Origin: Clostridiaceae bacterium
GTDB taxonomy: Bacteria; Bacillota; Clostridia; Oscillospirales; Acutalibacteraceae
DNA length: 53,110 nt
Direction: 5' to 3'
Assembly: GCA_016285645.1 (NCBI GenBank)
Contig: JAEERC010000014.1
Span: 1 to 53,110, forward strand
Part shown: one piece after another, positions 34,310 to 42,637 of the stretch
Layout: each line of letters opens with the position of its first letter
How positions within the stretch are numbered: the first letter of the stretch is position 1
The notes under the pieces: generated by a model
What the model saw: the letters and a program-made list of their open reading frames with translations, nothing else
What the model was told of the DNA's origin: nothing
Databases searched by the model: none
Translations under genes and position numbers: made by a program

Positions 34310-34771
34310 ATGGCGTTAAGAAACATTGTCAAGGTCGGGGATCCGATACTCACAAAAAAATCAAGAGCGGTCGAAAAGTTTGACGAAAGACTCTGGACTC
34401 TTCTTGACGATATGAAAGAAACGATGTATGCCGCAAACGGCGTGGGTCTTGCCGCAGTTCAGGTCGGCGTGCTCAAAAGGGTTGTGGTTATCGATGTCGG
34501 CGACGGCTATATGGAACTCATCAATCCCGAAATAACCGAAAAAAGCGGCATCCAGACCGAAGAAGAGGGCTGTCTCTCCCTGCCCGGCGAAAGCGGAGTC
34601 ACAATAAGACCCGCCGTTGTCAAAGTAAAGGCGCAGGACAGAAACGGCAAATGGTGCGTCTATAAAGGCGAGGGGCTAAAAGCCCGCTGTTTCTGCCACG
34701 AGACGGATCATCTTGACGGCGTGGTGTTCACCCAGCGGCTCGCTCCCAAAGAACTGCTCAACAAGGAATAA
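34310..34771 (+). CDS. def: Peptide deformylase
   Basis: Def removes the N-formyl group from nascent proteins. The 153-residue enzyme has its three motifs: GVGLAAVQVG, EEGCLSLPG with the metal-binding Cys, and CHETDHLDG with the HExDH metal site. AAAGGAGCGG precedes the start. It is paired with fmt, ten bases downstream; the two act at opposite ends of the formyl-methionine cycle. Confidence 0.96.
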   Translation: MALRNIVKVGDPILTKKSRAVEKFDERLWTLLDDMKETMYAANGVGLAAVQVGVLKRVVVIDVGDGYMELINPEITEKSGIQTEEEGCLSLPGESGVTIRPAVVKVKAQDRNGKWCVYKGEGLKARCFCHETDHLDGVVFTQRLAPKELLNKE

Positions 34772-34780
34772 GGTGGTTAC

Positions 34781-35701
34781 TTGAAAATCATATATATGGG
34801 CACCCCCGATTTCGCCGTGCCCTGCCTTCAGAAACTTTATGACCTCGGTCACGAGATTGCCGGCGTCTTCTGCCGCACGGATAAACCTCAGGGCAGAAAA
34901 ATGATTCTGACCCCTCCGCCGGTTAAGGTAAAAGCGCTTGAACTCGGCATTCCGGTCTATCAGCCGAAATCGTTAAAAACGGATGAGGCGTATGACATTC
35001 TGCTTAAAATCAACCCCGAGCTTGTAGTTGTAGTCGCCTACGGGATGATTCTTCCCAAAAGAATACTCGACCTGCCCCAAAAGGGATGTGTGAATATTCA
35101 CGCCTCGCTTCTCCCGAAACTCCGCGGAGCCGCCCCGATTCAGTGGTCGGTTTTAAACGGCGACACGGAAACTGGCATTACCTCTATGCAGATGGACGAA
35201 GGGCTCGACACGGGCAATATGCTGATAAGCGAGAAAGTCACAATCGGCGAAAACGAAACGAGTGAGGAACTGTGGGACAGACTCTCTCTTCTCGCTCCCG
35301 AAGTTCTTGAAAGAACTCTTAAAGCGATTGAAACGGGAACCCTGAATCCTCAGAAGCAGGATTCGTCCCTCTCAACCTACGCCCCTCAGCTTTCAAAGGA
35401 ACTCAGCCCCGTTGATTTCGGTAAAGACTGCGCGGAGGTTCACAATAAAATAAGAGGTCTTTACTCCTGGCCCTGCGCCGAAACGGTTATTAACGGCAAA
35501 AAAATAAAACTGCTCAAAAGCGTAAAACTCACCGATTTGTCGGGCAGACCGGGCGAGGTGCTCGAAAGCAACGGAAAACTTATTATCGCCTGCAAAACGG
35601 GCGCGGTTGAGATTCTTTCCCTTCAGGCGGAAGGCAAAAAAGCAATGAGCGCCTCCGATTATTTGCGAGGCAATCCCATAGAAAAAGGCATAATCATTTA
35701 A
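34781..35701 (+). CDS. fmt: Methionyl-tRNA formyltransferase
   Basis: Fmt formylates initiator Met-tRNA. The 306-residue protein begins MKIIYMGTPDFAVPCL and has the catalytic HASLLPKLRGAAPIQW and MDEGLDTG. Its C-terminal OB-fold domain contains KIRGLYSWPCAET. The start codon is TTG 34781, after AAGGTGG; no ATG fits the conserved N-terminus. Confidence 0.96.
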   Translation: MKIIYMGTPDFAVPCLQKLYDLGHEIAGVFCRTDKPQGRKMILTPPPVKVKALELGIPVYQPKSLKTDEAYDILLKINPELVVVVAYGMILPKRILDLPQKGCVNIHASLLPKLRGAAPIQWSVLNGDTETGITSMQMDEGLDTGNMLISEKVTIGENETSEELWDRLSLLAPEVLERTLKAIETGTLNPQKQDSSLSTYAPQLSKELSPVDFGKDCAEVHNKIRGLYSWPCAETVINGKKIKLLKSVKLTDLSGRPGEVLESNGKLIIACKTGAVEILSLQAEGKKAMSASDYLRGNPIEKGIII

Positions 35702-35717
35702 TTAAGGAGGTTTTTAG

Positions 35718-36428
35718 ATGAGTTTTTTCGGACTTGATAAGTATTATCTCATTATAGTCGTACCCGCAATCATTTTTGCGCTTATAGCGCAGTTTATGGT
35801 TAAATCCACCTACAAAAAATACAGCAAGGTTCTCAACACAAGGGGAATGACCGGCGCGTCCGCAGCGCAGAGTGTGCTTGCGGAATACGGCATTTATGAT
35901 GTAACGATAAGACCCATTGAGGGCAATCTTACCGATAATTATAATCCGCAGACCAAGGTGCTGAGTCTTTCAAAGGCGAACTTCTACGGCACATCCATAG
36001 CCGCGGTCGGCGTTGCCTGCCACGAGGTAGGTCACGCCATTCAGCACTCGCAGGGCTATACTCCGATTAAAATCAGATCGGCAATAGTTCCCATTTGCAA
36101 CATCGGCTCAAGGCTCGGTTTTCCGCTGATTATCATCGGCTACCTCCTCGGCGCGAGCTTCGGCCTCGGCTACTTCGGTCATCTTCTCATATCCCTCGGT
36201 CTTGTGCTCTATGCCATTGTCGCGATTTTCCAGTTTGTCACTCTGCCCGTTGAGTTCAACGCCAGCAGCAGGGCGATGAAGGCGATTGAAAACCAGGGTC
36301 TGCTCTATGAGGGAGAAATATCAGGCGCACGCAAGGTGCTGACCGCCGCCGCCCTCACTTATGTAGCGTCACTTCTCGTGTCGCTCGCGAACCTTATCAG
36401 ACTTTATATGAGATTCAACAGGAGATAA
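35718..36428 (+). CDS. yugP: YugP-type zinc metallopeptidase of the membrane
   Basis: The 236-residue protein has a membrane segment at each end of a soluble part and two more near the middle, and the zinc-binding VACHEVGHAIQHSQGY (HEVGH about 94-98). It also has NYNPQTKVLSLSKANFYG, typical of the Zn_peptidase_2 (DUF2274/YugP) family. The substrate is unknown. Its place between fmt and rsmB is common in Clostridia. TAAGGAGG precedes ATG 35718. Confidence 0.92.
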   Translation: MSFFGLDKYYLIIVVPAIIFALIAQFMVKSTYKKYSKVLNTRGMTGASAAQSVLAEYGIYDVTIRPIEGNLTDNYNPQTKVLSLSKANFYGTSIAAVGVACHEVGHAIQHSQGYTPIKIRSAIVPICNIGSRLGFPLIIIGYLLGASFGLGYFGHLLISLGLVLYAIVAIFQFVTLPVEFNASSRAMKAIENQGLLYEGEISGARKVLTAAALTYVASLLVSLANLIRLYMRFNRR

Positions 36429-36435
36429 ACTTTTG

Positions 36436-37755
36436 ATGAAATCGGCACGACAGACAGCGTTTGAGATATTGCTCAGGATACACCGTGATTCGGCATATTC
36501 AAATCTGACAATTGACAGCGTTCTTTCTGAAAACACCGGGCTTGACGCGAGAGACAGCGCCTTTGTGAGCGCCCTCGTTTACGGCACGGTGGAGCGCCGC
36601 ATTTCCGTTGACTACAATCTTTCTCTCTATCTTACACAGCCGCTTAAAAAACTGCGCCCCGAGCTTCTTACGATTATGCGGATGGGAGCTTACCAGATTC
36701 TTTTTATGGATAAAGTTCCCGAAAGCGCGGCGGTAAATGAAAGCGTAAAACTCGCCAAGGATAACAAATCGGCTTTTGCCGCGTCGCTTGTAAACGCCGT
36801 GCTCAGAAAAGTCGCCGCTAACGGCTTCGTTCTGCCGGAAGGGGATTCATCCGAAAGGGCGGAGGTTGAGTATTCCTGCCCCGCCTGGATTCTCGAACTC
36901 TGGCGCGATTCATACGGTGCCGAAAACGCCGTGAAACTTGCCCGGAAGGCGCTTGAACCCTCTAAAACGGCTATCAGGGTAAACAACCTTCGTTCAACAG
37001 CCGACGGGCTTGTTCAGATACTTGCCGACGAGGGCGTAACCGCCGTAAAGAGCGATGTTATAGAGGACTGCCTCGTTCTCGAAAAACAGGGTCCGGTTGA
37101 AAAACTCTCAAGCTTTAAAGAGGGACTTTTTCACATTCAGGATTTTTCCTCGCAACTCTGCGTAAAAGCGCTTGACCCTCAGCCGGGCGATACTGTGTTC
37201 GATGTCTGCTCCGCCCCCGGCGGAAAGGCGTTCACCGCCGCCGAAAGAATGAACAATACAGGCACCGTAAACGCCTTCGATATTTATCAGAGCCGTGTAG
37301 AACTTATTAGAAGCGGCGCTGAAAGACTCGGGCTTTCAATCATAAAGCCTTTTTTATCCGACGCCTCCGTGTTCAATGAGAACTACGGCACGGCCGACAG
37401 AATTATATGCGATGTTCCCTGCTCGGGTCTCGGAATTATGGGCAGAAAGCCCGAAATAAGATTCAAGGACAGAGATGAGATAAACGGTCTTCCCGAACTG
37501 CAATACAGAATTCTCTGCAACGCGCGCCGCTACTTAAAAGACGGCGGAAGACTTGTTTATTCAACCTGCACTCTGAACCCCGCGGAAAACGAAGAGGTCT
37601 GCCGCTCATTTTTAAGCGAGTGCCGTGAATTTGAGTCTGTAACCGTTCTCCCTGATGCTGACGGCGTCCGCTCACCTGAGGGCTTCCTTACCCTTATGCC
37701 TCACATAAGCGGCACAGACGGCTTCTTTATAGCGGCTTTCGAAAAGAGGGGCTGA
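36436..37755 (+). CDS. rsmB: 16S rRNA m5C967 methyltransferase
   Basis: RsmB methylates C967 of 16S rRNA. The 439-residue protein has an N-terminal NusB-like RNA-binding domain (ARQTAFEILLRIHRDSAYSN, LMRMGAYQILFMDKVPESAAVNESVKLAK) and the SAM methyltransferase domain with FDVCSAPGGKAFTAAE. The two catalytic Cys are in CDVPCSGLG and YSTCTLNPAENEEV. ATG 36436 is chosen, with GGAG (36421-36424) upstream; the TTG before it is in frame but less likely. Confidence 0.95.
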   Translation: MKSARQTAFEILLRIHRDSAYSNLTIDSVLSENTGLDARDSAFVSALVYGTVERRISVDYNLSLYLTQPLKKLRPELLTIMRMGAYQILFMDKVPESAAVNESVKLAKDNKSAFAASLVNAVLRKVAANGFVLPEGDSSERAEVEYSCPAWILELWRDSYGAENAVKLARKALEPSKTAIRVNNLRSTADGLVQILADEGVTAVKSDVIEDCLVLEKQGPVEKLSSFKEGLFHIQDFSSQLCVKALDPQPGDTVFDVCSAPGGKAFTAAERMNNTGTVNAFDIYQSRVELIRSGAERLGLSIIKPFLSDASVFNENYGTADRIICDVPCSGLGIMGRKPEIRFKDRDEINGLPELQYRILCNARRYLKDGGRLVYSTCTLNPAENEEVCRSFLSECREFESVTVLPDADGVRSPEGFLTLMPHISGTDGFFIAAFEKRG

Positions 37756-37758
37756 CAG

Positions 37759-38796
37759 ATGAGCGATATAAGATCAATGTCCCTTACCGAGCTTGAAGCC
37801 GCGTTAAAAGATATGTCACAGCCCGCGTACAGGGCAAAACAGGTTTTTTCCTGGCTCCATAAACAGAAGATTTTATCCTTTGATGGAATGACAAATATCC
37901 CCAAGGAACTGCGTGCCGGACTTGCCGCCGGTTATCCGCTTTACGGATGCGAAATCAGAAATAAACAGGTTTCAAAACTCGATTCAACCGTAAAATATCT
38001 TTTTGAACTTCACGACGGCGAACTTATCGAAAGCGTCGTTATGAAATACAAATACGGCTACACCGTCTGCGTGTCCACTCAGGCGGGCTGCAAGATGAAC
38101 TGCGCTTTCTGCGCTTCCGCCCTCGGCGGCTTCCACCGCAACTTATCGGCGGGTGAAATACTGGGCGAAATCTATGCCGCCGAAAACGATCTCGGAATCA
38201 CCGTCTCGCACATAGTGCTTATGGGTATGGGCGAGCCGCTTGACAATTACGACAATGTGCTGCGCTTTTTGCGCCTTGTAACAGACGAAAACGGCCACAA
38301 TATCTCAATGCGCAACATTTCGCTTTCAACCTGCGGTATTGTGCCGAAAATATATGATTTGCTAAATGAGTGCCTTCAGCTGACACTTTCGGTGTCTCTT
38401 CACGCTCCGTTTGATGAACTGAGAAGCAAAATAATGCCCGTCAACAGAAAATACGGGATTGATGAACTTCTCAAAGCGTGCAGGGAATACGCCGAAACCA
38501 CCTCGCGCAGAATATCCTTTGAATACGCAATGCTCGGCGGAGTAAACGATTCCGACGAATGCGCAAGGGCTCTCGCGAAAAAACTCAGAGGTATGCTCTG
38601 CCACGTCAATCTTATTCCCGTAAACGAAGTGAAAGAGAGCCCGTTTCATCCCGGCTCTCCCGAACAGTTGAAAAGATTTTCGGATATACTCGAAAAAAAC
38701 GGAATTACAGTGACGGTGCGCAGAAAACTCGGCTCTGATATTGACGCCTCCTGCGGGCAGTTGAGACTTAAACATACAGAAGGAAACAGCGTATGA
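37759..38796 (+). CDS. rlmN: Dual-specificity RNA methyltransferase (23S A2503, tRNA A37)
   Basis: RlmN is a radical-SAM enzyme that makes m2A. The 345-residue protein has the cluster motif CKMNCAFC (about 112-119), GMGEPLDNYDN, VSLHAPFDELRSKIMPVNRKYG and ISFEYAMLGGVNDS. The second catalytic Cys is in DASCGQLR near the end. It starts three bases after rsmB and overlaps prpC by four bases. Confidence 0.96.
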   Translation: MSDIRSMSLTELEAALKDMSQPAYRAKQVFSWLHKQKILSFDGMTNIPKELRAGLAAGYPLYGCEIRNKQVSKLDSTVKYLFELHDGELIESVVMKYKYGYTVCVSTQAGCKMNCAFCASALGGFHRNLSAGEILGEIYAAENDLGITVSHIVLMGMGEPLDNYDNVLRFLRLVTDENGHNISMRNISLSTCGIVPKIYDLLNECLQLTLSVSLHAPFDELRSKIMPVNRKYGIDELLKACREYAETTSRRISFEYAMLGGVNDSDECARALAKKLRGMLCHVNLIPVNEVKESPFHPGSPEQLKRFSDILEKNGITVTVRRKLGSDIDASCGQLRLKHTEGNSV

Positions 38797-39524
38797 AAAT
38801 TTCAGCAAAAACCGACATAGGTTCGGTAAGAAAACAGAATCAGGATTCCTATGCTGCGGGAGAACTGCCCGGCGGTATTTCCTGGGCTGTGCTCTGTGAC
38901 GGTATGGGCGGAGCAGCCGCCGGCGCCGTGGCAAGTACTATGGCGGTGAGAATGATTTCCGAAAAGATTTCGTCGTCCTGCAGCGAGAAGATGACGGAAA
39001 ACTTCATACGCAACATTCTTGTTTCCGTTATTGAATCGGCGAACGCGTATCTCTATGATGTTTCGCGTTCAAATCCCGAATATAAGGGAATGGGCACAAC
39101 AGCCGTTGCACTTATCGCGATGGGCGACAGCGTCTGCATTTCTCATGTGGGCGACAGCAGGGCGTATAAAATCACTCCTTCGGGTGATATAAAGCAGATA
39201 ACCAGAGACCACTCGGTGGTTCAGCAGCTTGTCGAAAGGGGAGACATCACTCCCGAACAGGCAAAAACACATCCCGAGCGCCACATTATAACGAGGGCCG
39301 TCGGGGTCGATGAAAAAGTCAGCGTCGATTTCTGCCGCGAGAGTCTTGATGAGGGGGATATCATTCTTCTCTGCTCGGACGGGCTTTCGGGTTATGTTGA
39401 CGACAAAGATATTGCCGCCGCCACGGCAAACGGCGATTACTGCCAATTTGCCGACAGACTTGTCAATATGGCAATCGAAAACGGCGGCGGAGACAACATC
39501 ACTGTTGTTCTCATTTCAAAATAA
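38793..39524 (+). CDS. prpC: PP2C-type Ser/Thr phosphatase
   Basis: PrpC dephosphorylates PrkC and its targets. The 243-residue enzyme has the metal-binding motifs in order: TDIGSVRKQNQDSY, AVLCDGMGGAAAG, GTTAVALIAMGD, HVGDSRAY, LCSDGLSGYV and GGGDNITVVLI. Its ATG overlaps the rlmN stop. It is followed by the kinase 14 bases later. Confidence 0.95.
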   Translation: MKISAKTDIGSVRKQNQDSYAAGELPGGISWAVLCDGMGGAAAGAVASTMAVRMISEKISSSCSEKMTENFIRNILVSVIESANAYLYDVSRSNPEYKGMGTTAVALIAMGDSVCISHVGDSRAYKITPSGDIKQITRDHSVVQQLVERGDITPEQAKTHPERHIITRAVGVDEKVSVDFCRESLDEGDIILLCSDGLSGYVDDKDIAAATANGDYCQFADRLVNMAIENGGGDNITVVLISK

Positions 39525-39538
39525 GGGGGGCTTGAAGT

Positions 39539-41740
39539 ATGGAAGATTACACCGGCAAACGACTTGACGGAAGATATGAGATTCACGAGATTATCGGCAT
39601 AGGCGGTATGGCGGTAGTCTACAAGGCGTATGACAATATTGACGACCGTACCGTAGCCGTTAAGATTCTCAAGGAGGAATATCTCGCAAGCGAGGAGTTC
39701 AGACGCCGTTTCAAAAACGAGTCGAAAGCAATTGCAGTTCTCTCCCATCCCAATATAGTGAAGGTCTATGATGTCAGCTACGGCGACAAGCTTCAGTATA
39801 TTGTTATGGAATATGTCGAGGGAATCACGCTCAAGGAGTACATTGAGCAGCAGGGCAAGCTTGAGGTGCGTGAGGCGGTACATTTCACCATGCAGATTTT
39901 ACGCGCTCTTCAGCACGCTCACGACAAGGGCGTTGTTCACCGCGACATAAAACCGCAGAATATCCTTCTTCTTTCAAACGGCAATATCAAAGTCACCGAT
40001 TTCGGCATCGCGCGCTTCAGCAACGATCAGCGCACAATGACGGGCAGCGCAATCGGCTCCGTTCATTATATAAGCCCCGAACAGGCAAGGGGAGATATAA
40101 TTGATGACAAAACCGACATTTACGCCGTCGGTGTCGTGCTCTACGAAATGCTTACGGGTAAGGTGCCGTTTGAGTCGGATATGTCCGTATCGGTGGCACT
40201 TATGCAGCTTTCAAAGGATCCCACGCCTCCAAGACAGATTGACCCGAGCATTCCCGCCGGTCTTGAGTATATAGTTCTCAGGGCTATGCAGAAAAACACC
40301 AACGACCGCTACCAGTCCGCGGCGGAAATGCTTCTTGATATTGAGGAATTCAAACGCAATCCCTCCGTAAAATTCCGCGACAACTACTTTGTTGACAAAA
40401 ACCCGACAAAGATGGTCGCCCCCGCGAAGTTACCCGCGGTCAACGCGGTGGATGTTCCGCCTCCGCCGCCTGTACAGAAATATGAACCCGAGCCGGAAGA
40501 GCCGGTCAACAACCTGATACCCGTCTTAAAAGGCGTGGCGATAGGTCTTGTCGCGCTTGCCCTCATAGTTCTCGCGGCGTTCTATTTCTTTACGGATAAG
40601 TTAAACGGCAATAAACTCACGGTTCCGAAATTCGTGGATCTCAATTACGCCATTGATATTGCCGGCAATCCGAAATACAAGCAGTTCAAGTTTGATATAG
40701 AATACGACACAAGCAGCAATCTGTTTGACGGCACTGTCATAAGGCAGGATCCGAGAGTCGGCAAAAAGATTGACAAAAGCAACAACACAATAAAACTTAT
40801 TGTCGCAACATCCGTTGAACTTGTTACCGTTCCCAATGTGGAGGGCAGCAGCTATGTTGAGGCAAAGAAAATACTCGAAAACCGCGGCTTCACCGTAACC
40901 GCCGAACCGATGGCGAGCGTGGATTACGACTTCGGCACGGTAATCAAAACCGAGCCCGAGGCGAATGCCAGCGTTGAAGAGGGCTCAAGCATAATAATTT
41001 ATTACGCGAGCAACTCAAAACTCAACGAGGTTCCCGAACTTGTCGGCTGGGATTATGAAACGGCTAAATCGCTGCTTGAATCCGTCGGTCTGGTTCTTGA
41101 TGAAAACGCTTCAAGATATATTGACAGCACCGAAAAAATGGGCACAATTCTCGACCAGGATGTAGCCCCCGGCGAAAGAGTCGAGGCGGGAACGAAAATC
41201 GTCGTTACAATGAGCAACGGCAATCCTCCCACAACAAAGCCGCAGACAACCACTGCGAATGTCACATTCAACCTTCCGAGCAGTTATGTCATGGGCAATG
41301 TTACAGCCACGCTCAACGGTTCCGACACGGGCTACAGCGAAACGCTCTACCTCGACGGCAGTAGCTGCACCATACCCGTTTCGGGCTCGGGCGATTCCAA
41401 CCTGTTTGTTGCCTATGTCGGCGGCAACAAGCGTTTTTCCTGCATAATCGACTTTACAACCGATCCTCCCACAATCTCAGGCAGGGAGAATCATTACTCC
41501 TCAAGGAACACCATTCCCTCGGTTACGGGAATGAGCGTTGAAAGCGCCGAGAATACACTTGAGGCGCTCGGATTCTACAATTTCTCGGTGAACTATACCG
41601 AAACCACCGATCCTTCACGCGACGGCATTGTATTCGCGCAGAACCCCGAATCAACCTATCTTATTTCCTACGATACCGGCACAAAGATTACTCTTTCTGC
41701 CTACAGATATCCCGGAGGCACAGATGAACCTTCCGAATGA
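39539..41740 (+). CDS. prkC: PASTA-domain Ser/Thr protein kinase
   Basis: PrkC senses peptidoglycan fragments and phosphorylates proteins of cell-wall and germination pathways. The 733-residue protein has a cytoplasmic Hanks kinase domain (VAVKILKEEY, HRDIKPQNILL, VTDFGIARF, ISPEQARGD). A Pro-rich linker and one membrane segment (about 323-346) follow. Outside are PASTA-like repeats at about 360-428, 429-496 and 497-560, then an unusual beta-rich insert of about 90 residues (563-655, preceded by PTTKPQTTT), then a fourth PASTA repeat at about 658-727. The insert is not usual for PrkC. The gene overlaps rsgA by 17 bases. Confidence 0.95.
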   Translation: MEDYTGKRLDGRYEIHEIIGIGGMAVVYKAYDNIDDRTVAVKILKEEYLASEEFRRRFKNESKAIAVLSHPNIVKVYDVSYGDKLQYIVMEYVEGITLKEYIEQQGKLEVREAVHFTMQILRALQHAHDKGVVHRDIKPQNILLLSNGNIKVTDFGIARFSNDQRTMTGSAIGSVHYISPEQARGDIIDDKTDIYAVGVVLYEMLTGKVPFESDMSVSVALMQLSKDPTPPRQIDPSIPAGLEYIVLRAMQKNTNDRYQSAAEMLLDIEEFKRNPSVKFRDNYFVDKNPTKMVAPAKLPAVNAVDVPPPPPVQKYEPEPEEPVNNLIPVLKGVAIGLVALALIVLAAFYFFTDKLNGNKLTVPKFVDLNYAIDIAGNPKYKQFKFDIEYDTSSNLFDGTVIRQDPRVGKKIDKSNNTIKLIVATSVELVTVPNVEGSSYVEAKKILENRGFTVTAEPMASVDYDFGTVIKTEPEANASVEEGSSIIIYYASNSKLNEVPELVGWDYETAKSLLESVGLVLDENASRYIDSTEKMGTILDQDVAPGERVEAGTKIVVTMSNGNPPTTKPQTTTANVTFNLPSSYVMGNVTATLNGSDTGYSETLYLDGSSCTIPVSGSGDSNLFVAYVGGNKRFSCIIDFTTDPPTISGRENHYSSRNTIPSVTGMSVESAENTLEALGFYNFSVNYTETTDPSRDGIVFAQNPESTYLISYDTGTKITLSAYRYPGGTDEPSE

Positions 41741-42620
41741 GCAGAGCGGACTCCTGATTAAAAGCATAGACGGCTTCTTCTATGTTGAAACTCCGCAGGG
41801 CGTGTTTGAATGCCGCGCCAGGGGAGTGTTCCGCAAAAACGGCACTAAGCCCGTGGCGGGCGACAGAGTCAGGGTCCTGCTCGACGAGGCGACCGGCAAT
41901 GTCATAACAGAGGTTGAGGAACGAAAAAATCTGCTTGTAAGACCTCCCGTAGCCAATATTGACAAGCTTTTTGTTGTGTCGTCAATCAAGGATCCCGCTC
42001 CAAATTTTCTGATTATAGACAGACTCACCGCAATCGCCTGCAACAGGGATATCGAATCCGTAGTGGTGTTTTCAAAATGCGACCTTGAAAGCGCGGATGA
42101 ATATGTTGATATTTACAGAAAAGCGGGCATAAAATCCTTTGCAGTGTCCTGCAAAACAGGCGAGGGGCTGGACCTTATAAACGAAGAACTGAAAGGTCAC
42201 ATCAGCGCCTTCGCGGGCAACACCGGCGTGGGCAAATCGTCTATTCTCAACGGAATTCTTCCGGAACTCAATCTCGAAACGGGCGAAATCAGCCGCAAAC
42301 TCGGCAGAGGACGCCACACCACAAGGGAGAGCCAGCTTTACAAAGTGGAGGGCGGCTATGTCGCCGACACTCCAGGTTTCTCATCGCTTGAATTTGAGGG
42401 CGACGACATAATGCTCAAGGAAAATGTCGCTTTCGGGTTTAAGGAGTTTATTCCCTATCTCGGCACCTGCAAATTTTCCACCTGCCGCCATGTAAACGAC
42501 AAGGGCTGCAAAATAGTCGAGGCAGTGGAGAGGGGAGAAATCGCGAAATCCCGCCACGAGAGTTATGTCGCCATGTTAAATCAGGCAATGGAACTCAAAG
42601 AATGGGAGCTTAACAAATAA
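41724..42620 (+). CDS. rsgA: Ribosome small-subunit-dependent GTPase
   Basis: RsgA helps mature the 30S subunit and is a known PrkC-linked gene. The 298-residue protein has an N-terminal OB fold (GVFECRARGVFRKNGTKPVAGD) and the circularly permuted GTPase. G4 (VVVFSKCDL) comes before G1 (GNTGVGKSS) and G3 (DTPGFSS). The C-terminal zinc site is CKFSTCRHVNDKGC. ATG 41724 follows GGAGG at 41714; the open frame extends upstream in prkC but has no ribosome site there. Confidence 0.95.
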   Translation: MNLPNEQSGLLIKSIDGFFYVETPQGVFECRARGVFRKNGTKPVAGDRVRVLLDEATGNVITEVEERKNLLVRPPVANIDKLFVVSSIKDPAPNFLIIDRLTAIACNRDIESVVVFSKCDLESADEYVDIYRKAGIKSFAVSCKTGEGLDLINEELKGHISAFAGNTGVGKSSILNGILPELNLETGEISRKLGRGRHTTRESQLYKVEGGYVADTPGFSSLEFEGDDIMLKENVAFGFKEFIPYLGTCKFSTCRHVNDKGCKIVEAVERGEIAKSRHESYVAMLNQAMELKEWELNK

Positions 42621-42637
42621 AAAAGGGGGCAATGCTT

